Positions 52,333-60,702 of a DNA stretch of 64,000 nucleotides are shown here, in pieces. How positions within the stretch are numbered: the first letter of the stretch is position 1; the number at the start of each line of letters is the position of its first letter. A program made the translations under genes and the position numbers. The stretch is from Pseudomonas viridiflava (GTDB lineage Bacteria > Pseudomonadota > Gammaproteobacteria > Pseudomonadales > Pseudomonadaceae), in assembly GCF_900589395.1 (NCBI RefSeq), contig NZ_UUIS01000075.1, positions 329,722 through 393,721 on the forward strand, written 5' to 3'. The notes beneath the pieces were generated by a model. The model did not search any database and had not been told where the DNA came from. It saw only the letters and a list, made by a program, of their open reading frames with translations.

Positions 52333-53508
52333 TCACTCGATGATGTTGAATTCGCTCAGGTACTCATCGGAAATCTCAAGGCCCAGGCCGGGCGTGTCAT
52401 CGTCAAGCTGGATAAAGCCATTGACCGGTTGCGGCTCACCCTTGAACACGTAATAGAACAGCTCGTTGCCGACCTCGACATCGAACACCGGGAAGAACTC
52501 GGCCATCGGTGAGGCGGTGGTGGACATGGTCAGGTGGTAGTTGTGCATCTGGCCGGCATGGGGAATGACCGGCACCGACCAGGCCTCGGCCAGGGCGTTG
52601 ATCTTGCGTGCCGCGGTGATGCCACCGACGCGGTTGGTGTCGTACTGGATCACATCGACCGCACGGCGCTCCAGCAGGTCCTTGAAGCCATAGGAGGTGA
52701 ACTCGTGCTCGCCGCCGGAAATCGGCATGATGCCCATCTTCTTGAGCTCGATGTAGCCCTCGATATCGTCGGCAATCACCGGCTCTTCCAGCCAGCGCGG
52801 CTCGAACTCGGCCAGTTTGGGCAACATGCGCCGGGCGTATTCCAGGGTCCAGCCCATGTAGCATTCCAGCATGATGTCGACATCGGGGCCGGCCAGCTCA
52901 CGCAGTGCACGCACTTGTTCGATGTTGCGGCGCATGCCGGCCGGGCCGTCCTTGGGGCCGTAGCCAAAACGCATCTTCAGTGCGTTGAAGCCCTGGCTCA
53001 GGTAGCCCTGGGCCTCTTCCAGGAACAGGTCGAGGTTGTCGTTGGCATACAGCTTGGAGGCGTAGGTCCAGATCTTGTCCTTGGTGCGCCCGCCCAGCAG
53101 TTTGAACACCGGTTTGTTGACCGCCTTGCCCATGATGTCCCAGACCGCGATGTCGATGGCCGAGATGGCGGCCATGCCAATGCCCTTGCGGCCCCAGGCG
53201 TGGCTCTGGCGGTACATTTTCTGCCAGATGTATTCGTTGTCGAACGGGTCTTCGCCGATGGCAATGGGCGCCAGGTAAGTGTCGATGATTTCCTTGGCGA
53301 CCCGTGGGGCCAGGGCGCAGTTGCCGATGCCGACGATCCCGGTGTCGGTTTCCACCTCGACCACCAGCCAGCCGTGGAAACGGAACGAGCCCATGGCATC
53401 GCCACGCTCGAACAGGATGTCGCTGGCATTGGTGCAGAAATGCGCCTGGGGCGGGACGACCTTGCCTTTCCACTCGAATACACGGGTACGGATCGCTTTG
53501 ATTTTCAT
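52333..53508 (-). CDS. Mandelate racemase/enolase-superfamily dehydratase, L-rhamnonate dehydratase-like
   Basis: A 391-residue enolase-superfamily protein. Residues include IAVWDIMGKAVNKPVFKLLGG, metal ligands in DIMLECYMGWTLEYA, WLEEPVIADDIEGY and SGGEHEFTSYGF, and the catalytic His in VIPHAGQMHNYH. These segments are close to L-rhamnonate dehydratase (RhmD). It would dehydrate an aldonic acid to a 2-keto-3-deoxy acid. It starts the minus-strand operon; a LysR-type operator lies about 100 bp upstream. Substrate could be rhamnonate, lyxonate or another C5/C6 acid. Confidence 0.88.
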   Translation of the reverse strand: MKIKAIRTRVFEWKGKVVPPQAHFCTNASDILFERGDAMGSFRFHGWLVVEVETDTGIVGIGNCALAPRVAKEIIDTYLAPIAIGEDPFDNEYIWQKMYRQSHAWGRKGIGMAAISAIDIAVWDIMGKAVNKPVFKLLGGRTKDKIWTYASKLYANDNLDLFLEEAQGYLSQGFNALKMRFGYGPKDGPAGMRRNIEQVRALRELAGPDVDIMLECYMGWTLEYARRMLPKLAEFEPRWLEEPVIADDIEGYIELKKMGIMPISGGEHEFTSYGFKDLLERRAVDVIQYDTNRVGGITAARKINALAEAWSVPVIPHAGQMHNYHLTMSTTASPMAEFFPVFDVEVGNELFYYVFKGEPQPVNGFIQLDDDTPGLGLEISDEYLSEFNIIE

Positions 53509-53604
53509 ACGTCAGGGTCCTGTCTTTTGTAGTTGTTGTCGACGAATCGATGAACCGATTTAGCCAGTTGCCCGACCGCGCGGATAATCACTTATCCATA
53601 TCCA

Positions 53605-53623
53605 GTGATAGCTACAGGTAATA
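53605..53623. promoter_or_regulatory. LysR-type operator copy 3, before the dehydratase operon
   Basis: GTGATAGCTACAGGTAATA has the T-N11-A form and shares GATAGC and GGT/AT positions with the two copies at 57276 and 57345. It lies 97-115 bp upstream of ATG 53508. Confidence 0.5.
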
Positions 53624-53681
53624 GGTTGGCGCAGATGGTCGATGGCGGGGTTATAGGAATCTGCCCTTGAGTACGTGCGGG

Positions 53682-53790
53682 GTAGGAGCGCGCTTGCCCG
53701 CGACCGGCTGCGCAGCAGTCGTAGATTTTCAGCGTTTGACCGATTTTTGCGAGCGCTACGCACTCGGTCGCGGGCAGAGCGCGCTCCTAC
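53682..53790. repeat. REPIN copy 1
   Basis: A 109-bp element with terminal inverted arms GTAGGAGCGCGCTTGCCCGC and its near complement at the right end. The central part reads nearly as the reverse complement of the element at 61663-61770, so the two are in opposite orientation. It is typical of Pseudomonas REP doublets moved by RAYT transposases. Confidence 0.8.
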
Positions 53791-53882
53791 GATCGGTGCC
53801 GGCAAGCGGGCGCCGTCCATAAAAAAACCGCATGGCGTGCAGGGCACGGCATGCGGTCAAGGGGTCGTTGAAACCGGTGCGG

Positions 53883-54887
53883 TCAGGCGTTGTTGCGTCC
53901 CATGCGGCAGGCGATCTCGAAAGCCTGGCGGATGGCGCCCGGGTTGGCCTTGCCCTGGCCTGCGATGTCGAACGCGGTGCCGTGTGCCGGCGTAGTAATC
54001 GGGATCGGCAGGCCGCCCTGTACCGTGACGCCACGGGAGAAGCCCATCAGTTTGATCGCGATCTGGCCCTGGTCGTGGTACATGGTCACCACCGCGTCAA
54101 AGGCGCTGGCATCGCCCTGCACCTTGAGAAAGATGGTGTCGCCCGGGTACGGGCCGTCGGCCTCGATGCCCTTGGCCTGGGCGGTGCGCACCGCCGGGGC
54201 AATGATGTCGATTTCCTCGCGGCCGAACGAGCCATTGTCGCCGTTGTGCGGGTTCAGGCCGCACACGCTGATACGTGGTCTGGCCAGGCCGTTGCGTTTG
54301 AGCGCGGTGTCGATCAGTTCGATGGCCTGCACCACCTTGTCGTGGCTGAGCAGGCCCGGCACCGATGACAGCGCCACATGCGAGGTCACCCGCGAGGTCC
54401 AGAGGTTGTCCAGCACGTTGAACTCACAGAACGGCCCGGCAAACCCCAGCCGTTCGGCAAACCAGTGCAGTTCATCGCTGTGGTCCATGCCGGCCATGTG
54501 CAGTGACGTCTTGTTCAGCGGCCCGAACAGCACCGCGTCCGTATTGTTGGCGGCGGTCAGGTCCAGCGCGATGGCCAGCGTGTCCAGGCAATAGCGACCG
54601 CCCTTGGCCGTGGCCTCACTGCGTGCAAACTCACCTTCGGTGTCACCGCGGTAGTTATAGAACAGCGGCGTGTCGTCGCTGAAGTCCAGGTCTTGCACCG
54701 AGCTGACATGACGATACGGGAACTCGGCACCGGCCAGGCTCATGCCACGCTGCAGCTCGGCCTCGTCACCAATCAGGATGACCTGCGCCTGGCTGCGCGC
54801 CTGTGGTTCGGACAACAATCGGGCGATCAACTCAGGGCCGATGCCGGCCGGGTCTCCCAGGACCATCGCGATGCGGGGCTTGCTCAT
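53883..54887 (-). CDS. PdxA-like dehydrogenase (PdxA2 family)
   Basis: A 334-residue protein of the PdxA fold. Metal-binding His residues appear in TSHVALSSV, NPHNGDNGSFGREE and TMYHDQGQIAIK; the C-terminal HGTAFDIAGQGKANP is conserved. PdxA oxidises 4-phosphohydroxythreonine; PdxA2 members act on four-carbon sugar-acid phosphates, and TphB-like relatives act on dihydrodiols. Its place in a transporter-rich operon, away from pyridoxal genes and without a kinase nearby, makes a catabolic role more likely than vitamin B6 synthesis. The start overlaps the amidohydrolase stop (ATGA at 54884). Confidence 0.88.
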   Translation of the reverse strand: MSKPRIAMVLGDPAGIGPELIARLLSEPQARSQAQVILIGDEAELQRGMSLAGAEFPYRHVSSVQDLDFSDDTPLFYNYRGDTEGEFARSEATAKGGRYCLDTLAIALDLTAANNTDAVLFGPLNKTSLHMAGMDHSDELHWFAERLGFAGPFCEFNVLDNLWTSRVTSHVALSSVPGLLSHDKVVQAIELIDTALKRNGLARPRISVCGLNPHNGDNGSFGREEIDIIAPAVRTAQAKGIEADGPYPGDTIFLKVQGDASAFDAVVTMYHDQGQIAIKLMGFSRGVTVQGGLPIPITTPAHGTAFDIAGQGKANPGAIRQAFEIACRMGRNNA

Positions 54888-55843
54888 AATTGACTCCTCA
54901 GGGGGTGTTCAGGCCACGCGGTGTCGGTGGCGTCATGTTCGCAACGGTAGATGCGCCGGGCATTGCTGTAGAACAGGCGTTGCTGCTCGGCCTGTGGCAA
55001 ATGCCGCACGATCTGCTTGAAGCCGGTATAGATGTCGTCGAACGAGCCGCACAGGCTGTCGACCGGAAAGTTGCTGGCAAACAACGCTCGCTCGCTGCCG
55101 AACATGGCAATGATCTCGCGCACGATCCAGGCATTGTCATCCGCGCGCCAGGGCTTTGCGCGCTGGCCAAGGCCTGAGATTTTCACCACCACGTTGGGCT
55201 GCCCGGCCAATCGCGCCATGGCCGCGTGCCAGCCGGCCAGGCCCTGCTCGCTGCGGTCGGAGGGCAATCCGGCGTGGTTGAGAATCAGCAGGGTCTGCGG
55301 AAAATCCCGCGCCAGGCATTCGGCCTCGGGCAGGTTCCACCACGGCGTCTGCAAATCGAAATGCAGCCCCAGCCCCTGCAAGGCGGCAAATCCATGTCGC
55401 CAGCGCTCGTCGCTCATCAGGCTGCGGCGCTGACCGACTTCGGCTGGCGACTCAGGCCCGCCCGGCTTGTGCCGCACGCTGCGCACACTGGGGAATGCGG
55501 CCTGTTCGGACAGCAAGGCCAGCGCCTCGGGGTGATCGAGCCAGGCTTGCGCCACCACGGCATTGGGCACGCCATAGCGGCGGCGCAGTTGCTCGACGAA
55601 CCGGGTTTCGCCCACCGGGTCGGCCGGGTCCCATTCGGTTTCGACATACACCGTCTGCACCACGTTGTGGCCGGCCGCATCGGCGAAGTACTCAGGCGGC
55701 AGGTAGCGCCGCTTGATGGCCGAGTAATCGCCGTAGCGAAAGGCGATGTTCGCCTCGGGCGCCAGCCAGGGGTGATAGTTGGTCTGCGGGTCCCAGAAAT
55801 GGTGGTGCGCATCGACGATCGGGCCGTTCCAGAGTTCAGACAT
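54884..55843 (-). CDS. Amidohydrolase family protein (lactonase-type TIM barrel), second copy
   Basis: A 319-residue paralogue of the 47353-48297 product: IVDAHHHFWDPQTNYHPWLAPE, FRYGDYSAIKRRYLPPEYF, DLQTPWWNLPEAE, LLILNHAGLPSDRS and FASNFPVDSL. ATG 55843 lies 8 nt inside the end of the MFS gene; the longer frame begins with a Cys-rich non-conserved run. It is predicted to open a lactone or cleave a carbon-carbon or ester bond of an imported acid. It is coupled to the PdxA-like gene. Confidence 0.87.
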   Translation of the reverse strand: MSELWNGPIVDAHHHFWDPQTNYHPWLAPEANIAFRYGDYSAIKRRYLPPEYFADAAGHNVVQTVYVETEWDPADPVGETRFVEQLRRRYGVPNAVVAQAWLDHPEALALLSEQAAFPSVRSVRHKPGGPESPAEVGQRRSLMSDERWRHGFAALQGLGLHFDLQTPWWNLPEAECLARDFPQTLLILNHAGLPSDRSEQGLAGWHAAMARLAGQPNVVVKISGLGQRAKPWRADDNAWIVREIIAMFGSERALFASNFPVDSLCGSFDDIYTGFKQIVRHLPQAEQQRLFYSNARRIYRCEHDATDTAWPEHPLRSQL

Positions 55844-57182
55844 GACGCACCTCACGCGGGCCGTCGAGGCTGATGAACAAGGTGCCGACCACGAACAGCG
55901 CCGCACAGATGGCGAAGAAGGTCAGGGCCGCGCCAAAGCCGCCGAAGTATTGCAGGATCAGCCCGACCAGGATCGGCACGAAGATGCCGCCGATGCTGCC
56001 GGCCAGGTTCATCACTCCACCGATCAGGCCGACCCGCGCAGGCGCGGCCAGCAACGACGGAAAGCTCCAGTACAGGCTGCCCCACATCAGAAAGAACGCG
56101 GTCATGGCCAACAGCGCCACGGCCGCAAGCGGATTGCTCAAGGTGGGCAACAGCAACAGGGCCCCCAACGCAATCACGCCGGAGAATGTCAGCAGGCCCT
56201 TGACCGCCAGGCCGCGTCGCACGCCTCTGCGGATCAGCCCGTCACACAGAAAGCCACCGGCCAGCGAACCCAGCGCGCCGCAAATGAAAATCGCAAAGGT
56301 CGCCGCGCCAATGCCCTTGATATCAAAACCGCGCGCCTGGGCCAGGTAGCTCGGGCCCCAGGTCAGCAGGCCGAAATAGACCATGGCCCAGCTGGCGCGA
56401 CCGATCAGCAAGGCGGCCAGCGAGCGTGGCGCGATGCCCAGGCCCTTGACCGGCACTTGCGCGGCTTCGGCCACCGGGGTTTCACGCCCGGCCTGGATCC
56501 TGTCCAGTTCCTGGCGGTTGACCTGCGGGTGCAGCGCCGGGTCGTCACGCAGGTAACGGTAGGCCAGCCAGGCCAAGGCCAGGGTGGCGATGCCGGCAAT
56601 CACGAAGGCCAGGCGCCAGGAGTCGAGCACGGCAATCAGGTAGGCAATCAGCAGTCCGCCCAGCGCCACACCCAGCGGGCTGCCGCTGTCCATCATCACT
56701 GCGCCCCGGCTGCGCTCACTCGGCGCCAGCCACAGCGAAATCAGCTTGCCGCCGGACGGAAACAGCGGCGCTTCGGCCGCGCCCAACGCGACACGGGCAA
56801 ACAGCAGCGACACCCCGCCAGTGGCAAACCCGGCCAGCACCTGGAAGGTGCCCCACAGCCCGGTCGACCAGGTGATGACCCGGCGCGGCCCGAAACGGTC
56901 AATCATCCAGCCGCCCGGTATCTGCAATAACGCATAGGCCCAGAAGAAGCTGCTGAGGATCAGGCCCTGCATGCTGGGCGACAGTGAGAATTCTTTGGCG
57001 ATCGTCGGCATGGCGATCGACAGCGATACGCGGTCGATCAGGTTGACCATGGTCAGCAAAAAGATGATGGCAAAGATGCGCCAGCGTACGGTGCTGGCGC
57101 GAGCCACCTGGCTGAGCGCCGGGTTGGCTGAATCAGGCTGGGCACCTGCTGTTGGCACGTGCGCGTCACCGGGACGGGTCAT
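55836..57182 (-). CDS. MFS transporter, anion:cation symporter (ACS) type, second copy
   Basis: The ATG at 57182 is favoured by AGGGGG 7 nt upstream (an in-frame ATG at 57197 is possible); the product is 448 residues with about 12 helices. It has MVNLIDRVSLSIAMPTIAKEFSLS and GAAEAPLFPSGGKLISLWLAPSERSRGAVM, the ACS-type pattern for organic-acid uptake. It is first in the minus-strand unit with the amidohydrolase and PdxA-like genes, and divergent from the TTT transporter operon. Two uptake systems thus flank one regulatory region. Confidence 0.9.
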   Translation of the reverse strand: MTRPGDAHVPTAGAQPDSANPALSQVARASTVRWRIFAIIFLLTMVNLIDRVSLSIAMPTIAKEFSLSPSMQGLILSSFFWAYALLQIPGGWMIDRFGPRRVITWSTGLWGTFQVLAGFATGGVSLLFARVALGAAEAPLFPSGGKLISLWLAPSERSRGAVMMDSGSPLGVALGGLLIAYLIAVLDSWRLAFVIAGIATLALAWLAYRYLRDDPALHPQVNRQELDRIQAGRETPVAEAAQVPVKGLGIAPRSLAALLIGRASWAMVYFGLLTWGPSYLAQARGFDIKGIGAATFAIFICGALGSLAGGFLCDGLIRRGVRRGLAVKGLLTFSGVIALGALLLLPTLSNPLAAVALLAMTAFFLMWGSLYWSFPSLLAAPARVGLIGGVMNLAGSIGGIFVPILVGLILQYFGGFGAALTFFAICAALFVVGTLFISLDGPREVRHV

Positions 57183-57275
57183 GATGATCCCCCTCATGTC
57201 ATTGTTGTTTTTCTGATGATGCCGAGCCGTACTATCGAAGCCGCACCGATAACCGTCTAATCAAAAATTGAAATA

Positions 57276-57298
57276 CACCGATAGCCTGGAGTTATAGG
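57276..57298. promoter_or_regulatory. LysR-type operator copy 1
   Basis: CACCGATAGCCTGGAGTTAT followed by AGG has the LysR T-N11-A core ATA-N9-TAT. It shares CACCGATAGCC and GTTAT with the copy at 57345. It lies about 95 bp upstream of the MFS start (57182). Confidence 0.6.
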
Positions 57299-57344
57299 CC
57301 TGTTTCTCCGCGTGTCGAGTCCAGTGATCACGCTATCAGATGGC

Positions 57345-57369
57345 CACCGATAGCCCAGGGTTATCGGTG
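57345..57369. promoter_or_regulatory. LysR-type operator copy 2
   Basis: An inverted repeat with perfect 8-bp arms, CACCGATA and TATCGGTG, separated by 9 bp; the core fits T-N11-A. It lies about 125 bp upstream of the TTT binding-protein start (57494). A LysR gene closes that operon. Confidence 0.7.
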
Positions 57370-57493
57370 TATGTTTTGTTTTGACTAGACGTCCCCTGCC
57401 CGTTCTTCCCACACTCCTCTTCAAGCGCTGCGCGCCCGCCGACGGTCGCGCTGCGGTTTTTCGATAACAACTACAATAAAAAGAGGTATCACC

Positions 57494-58507
57494 ATGCCAC
57501 TCGCATCGACCTGCGGTGTACGCCGTGCCTTGCTCGGTTGCACCCTGCTCTGCGCCAGCACCCTGCCTGCCATTGCCCTGGCCTGGCAACCGGAAAAGAA
57601 CCTGGAAATCGTTGTTGCCGGCGGTCCCGGCGGCGGGACTGACCAGCTCGGGCGGCTGATCCAGTCGATCATCACCACCCACAAGCTGCTGGACGTCAAT
57701 ACGGTGGTGCTCAACAAGGGCGGCGGCAACGGGGCCGAAGCCTTCCTCGACATGAAGATGTCCAAGGGCGATGCCGACAAGCTGGTGATCGGCACCAATA
57801 ACGTCTACCTGCTGCCCTTGGTGGCCAAGCTCGGTTATCAATGGCAGGAGCTGACGCCCATTGCCGCCCTGGCCGAAGACGACTTCATTCTCTGGACCTA
57901 CAAGGACGCCGCCTGGAAAGACGGCGCGGCCTTCTATGAGGCCGCCAAGGCCGACCCGTCGAAAATGCGCATGGGCGGCAGCCAGTCCAAGGATGTCGAC
58001 CAGACCCTGACCTTGCTGCTGAACAAGACCACCACCAGCAAGCTGGTGTACATCCCGTTCAAGAGCGGCAGTGAGGCGGCCACGCAACTGGCCGGCAAAC
58101 ACATCGCCGCTAACGTCAACAACCCCGCCGAGAGCATCAGCCAGTGGCGTGGCGACCAGGTCCGGCCGTTGTGCGTGTTCAGCCAGCAGCGCATGCAATA
58201 CACCGCCAAGGTCGCCGGCGACCAATCCTGGGCCGACATCCCCACTTGCCATGAGCAAGGGCTGGGCATCGACCAGTACCGCTTCCCGCGCACGGTGTTC
58301 ATGCCCGGCGACATCACCGCTGAACAGCGCGCGTTCTACACCGAGCTGATGCGCAAGGTCAGCCAGGCGCCGGAATTCAAGGCGTATGTCGCGCAGAACG
58401 CACTGGTGCCAACCTTTCTGGAGGGCGAGCAGTTGACCGCCTATATCGAGCAGGACACCGCCCGCGTCACGCCGGTGTTCAAGGATGCCGGCTGGCTGCA
58501 AAAGTGA
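57494..58507 (+). CDS. Tripartite tricarboxylate transporter substrate-binding protein (TctC/Bug)
   Basis: A 337-residue periplasmic protein with a signal peptide (RRALLGCTLLCASTLPAIALA). Bug-family features are LEIVVAGGPGGGTDQLGRLIQ, VVLNKGGGNGAEAFLDM and YIPFKSGSEAATQLAGKHI. These proteins capture carboxylates for the TctA/TctB membrane pair. It is the first gene of the plus-strand side of the divergent region and the most likely target of operator copy 2. The ligand is unknown. Confidence 0.9.
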   Translation: MPLASTCGVRRALLGCTLLCASTLPAIALAWQPEKNLEIVVAGGPGGGTDQLGRLIQSIITTHKLLDVNTVVLNKGGGNGAEAFLDMKMSKGDADKLVIGTNNVYLLPLVAKLGYQWQELTPIAALAEDDFILWTYKDAAWKDGAAFYEAAKADPSKMRMGGSQSKDVDQTLTLLLNKTTTSKLVYIPFKSGSEAATQLAGKHIAANVNNPAESISQWRGDQVRPLCVFSQQRMQYTAKVAGDQSWADIPTCHEQGLGIDQYRFPRTVFMPGDITAEQRAFYTELMRKVSQAPEFKAYVAQNALVPTFLEGEQLTAYIEQDTARVTPVFKDAGWLQK

Positions 58508-58574
58508 TCCGCCCCGCTGTCACCCCTGCCCGCGCCTGCGCCTGGCGGTGACAGCCTCGCCAATGAGGTGATCC

Positions 58575-59108
58575 ATGTCTGATACGTCGCAAACGCCGGC
58601 GCTGGTCGGCACGCGCTGGGTGGAACTGGGCCTGGCGCTGTTCACCGGCCTGATCGGTGCCGTGGTCATGTACGGCAGCCTTGAGCAAGGCATCGGCTGG
58701 GGTGATTCCGGTCCTGAGCCGGGTTACTTCCCGTTTTACATCGGCCTGCTGCTGGCCTGCGCCAGCCTGGGCAACGGCGTGCTGGCGCTGATCCGCTGGC
58801 AGGCCTTGGGCGTGGCTTTTGTCAGTCGCGCCGCCTTCGGCCAGGTGCTGTCGGTGTTCGTGCCGATTGCCGTGTTCGTGGCGGCCATGCCGTTTACCGG
58901 CATCTACATGGCCTCGGCGGCGTTCATCGCCTGGTTCATGTGGCGTGACCGCCTGCGTGCCAGACCCTACGGCCTGCTGACCATCGTGGCGGTGGCAGGC
59001 GGCGCGGTGCTGGCCAGCTACCTGATCTTTGCCTTGTGGTTCAAGGTTCCACTGGATGCCGGCCCGCTGGGCGACTGGCTGACCCTGGCCAGGAGAGCGC
59101 TGCAATGA
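58575..59108 (+). CDS. Tripartite tricarboxylate transporter small membrane subunit (TctB)
   Basis: A 177-residue protein with four transmembrane helices (LGLALFTGLIGAVVMYGSLEQGI, then GYFPFYIGLLLACASLGNGVLAL). The size and PGYFPFYIG segment are typical of TctB. A ribosome site AATGAGGTGATCC precedes ATG 58575. Its stop overlaps the TctA start (ATGA at 59105). Confidence 0.88.
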   Translation: MSDTSQTPALVGTRWVELGLALFTGLIGAVVMYGSLEQGIGWGDSGPEPGYFPFYIGLLLACASLGNGVLALIRWQALGVAFVSRAAFGQVLSVFVPIAVFVAAMPFTGIYMASAAFIAWFMWRDRLRARPYGLLTIVAVAGGAVLASYLIFALWFKVPLDAGPLGDWLTLARRALQ

Positions 59109-60634
59109 CTGAGTTCGATTCATTGATGCAAGGCATGAGCGTGATCATGACCCCAGGCCATATCGGCCTGATGGTGATCGGCGTGCTGCTGGGCATTCTG
59201 GTCGGCGTGCTGCCGGGCCTGGGCGCTCCCAACGGGGTGGCACTGCTGCTGCCACTGACCTTCACCATGTCGCCAGTGTCGGCGATCATCCTGTTGTCGT
59301 GCATGTACTGGGGGGCGTTGTTCGGCGGTTCGATCACCTCGATCCTGTTCAATATTCCCGGCGAGCCGTCCTCGGTGGCGACCACCTTCGACGGCTACCC
59401 CATGGCCCGCGAAGGCCGCGCGGCTGAAGCCCTGACAGCGGCCTTTACCTCCGCGCTGATCGGGGCACTGGCGGGCGTGTTGCTGCTGACCTTCCTGTCG
59501 ACGCGCATTGCCGAGTTCGCCATGTCGTTCAGTTCGCCGGAATTCTTCGCCGTCTACCTGCTGGCGTTCTGCACCTTTATCGGCATGAGCAAGAACCCGC
59601 CGCTCAAGACCGTAGTGGCCATGATGCTGGGCTTTGCCATGGCCGCGGTGGGCATGGACACGGTGTCGGGCAATCTGCGCCTGACCTTCGACCAGCCGTG
59701 GCTGATGACCGGCATCAGTTTCGAGGTGGCGGTGATCGGCCTGTTCGGCATTGGTGAAATTCTGTGCACGGTCGAGGAAGGCCTGGTGTTCCGGGGCGAG
59801 CATGCGCGCATCACGCCCATGACCATCCTGCGCACCTGGGCCAGGTTGCCGCGCTACTGGCTGACGATCGTGCGCAGCACGCTGGTCGGCTGCTGGATGG
59901 GCATCACGCCGGGCGGGCCGACCGCCGCGTCGTTCATGAGCTACAGCCTGGCGCGGCGCTTCTCGAAGAACCGCGAGCGCTTCGGCAAGGGCGAAGTCGA
60001 AGGCGTGATTGCCCCGGAAACCGCCGACCACGCCGCTGGCACCAGTGCGTTGCTGCCGATGCTGACCCTGGGCATCCCCGGCTCGGCCACCGCCGCCGTC
60101 ATGCTGGGCGGCCTGATGATCTGGGGCCTGCACCCAGGCCCCACGCTGTTCGTCGAGCAGCACGACTTCGTCTGGGGCCTGATCGCCAGCATGTACCTGG
60201 GCAATGTGGTCAGCCTGATCGTGGTCCTGGCCACGGTGCCGCTGTTCGCCTCGATCCTGCGCATTCCGTTCTCGATCATCGCGCCGATCATCATCATGGT
60301 CTGCGCCATTGGTGCGTACTCGGTGCACAACTCGATGTTCGACATCGTCTTGATGCTGGGCTTCGGCGCCCTGGGGTATTTGTTCAAGAAACTCGGCTAC
60401 CCGATTGCGCCGCTGGTGCTGGCGGCCGTGCTGGGCGACAAGGCCGAGGATGCGTTTCGCCAGTCGATGCTGTTCTCCGACGGCCAACTGGGCATCTTCT
60501 GGTCCAACCCGCTGGTGGGCGGGCTTACAACCGCCGCGCTGCTGATGCTGTTCTGGCCGCTGATTTCCAGGGCGCTGCGCAGTGCCCTGGGCTGGCGCTC
60601 CAGTCGCGCCGGCAAGCCTCAGTCGCTGTCTTGA
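59105..60634 (+). CDS. Tripartite tricarboxylate transporter large membrane subunit (TctA)
   Basis: A 509-residue membrane protein with about 12 helices. It has the TctA hallmarks GILVGVLPGLGAPNGVALLLPLT, YWGALFGGSITSILFNIPGEPSSVATTFDGYPMA, and TLGIPGSATAAVMLGGLMIWGLHPGP. It forms the transport channel with TctB. The ATG at 59105 overlaps the tctB stop. It is followed after 68 nt by the LysR gene. Confidence 0.92.
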   Translation: MTEFDSLMQGMSVIMTPGHIGLMVIGVLLGILVGVLPGLGAPNGVALLLPLTFTMSPVSAIILLSCMYWGALFGGSITSILFNIPGEPSSVATTFDGYPMAREGRAAEALTAAFTSALIGALAGVLLLTFLSTRIAEFAMSFSSPEFFAVYLLAFCTFIGMSKNPPLKTVVAMMLGFAMAAVGMDTVSGNLRLTFDQPWLMTGISFEVAVIGLFGIGEILCTVEEGLVFRGEHARITPMTILRTWARLPRYWLTIVRSTLVGCWMGITPGGPTAASFMSYSLARRFSKNRERFGKGEVEGVIAPETADHAAGTSALLPMLTLGIPGSATAAVMLGGLMIWGLHPGPTLFVEQHDFVWGLIASMYLGNVVSLIVVLATVPLFASILRIPFSIIAPIIIMVCAIGAYSVHNSMFDIVLMLGFGALGYLFKKLGYPIAPLVLAAVLGDKAEDAFRQSMLFSDGQLGIFWSNPLVGGLTTAALLMLFWPLISRALRSALGWRSSRAGKPQSLS

Positions 60635-60702
60635 GCGTCAGTACTGGCAGAGCCTGGCATTTCTTGTCAGGCTCTGCGCACCCTTTACCGCGAACCGGCC
60701 CG

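Larger units (their letters stand above)
53509..53882. other. Intergenic region with LysR operator copy and REPIN
   Basis: This stretch of 374 bp has no gene. It holds the dehydratase promoter with a copy of the shared LysR-type operator (53605-53623) and one REPIN (53682-53790). Confidence 0.6.
57183..57493. other. Divergent promoter region
   Basis: This stretch of 311 bp has no gene. It carries two complete copies of a LysR-type operator and an extra half site (GCACCGATAACCG, about 57243) between the MFS and TTT operons. Confidence 0.6.

Noticed and set aside
59120..60487. Long minus-strand open frame opposite tctA
   Set aside because: Composition is rich in Gln, His and Arg, as expected for an antisense frame of a membrane-protein gene.
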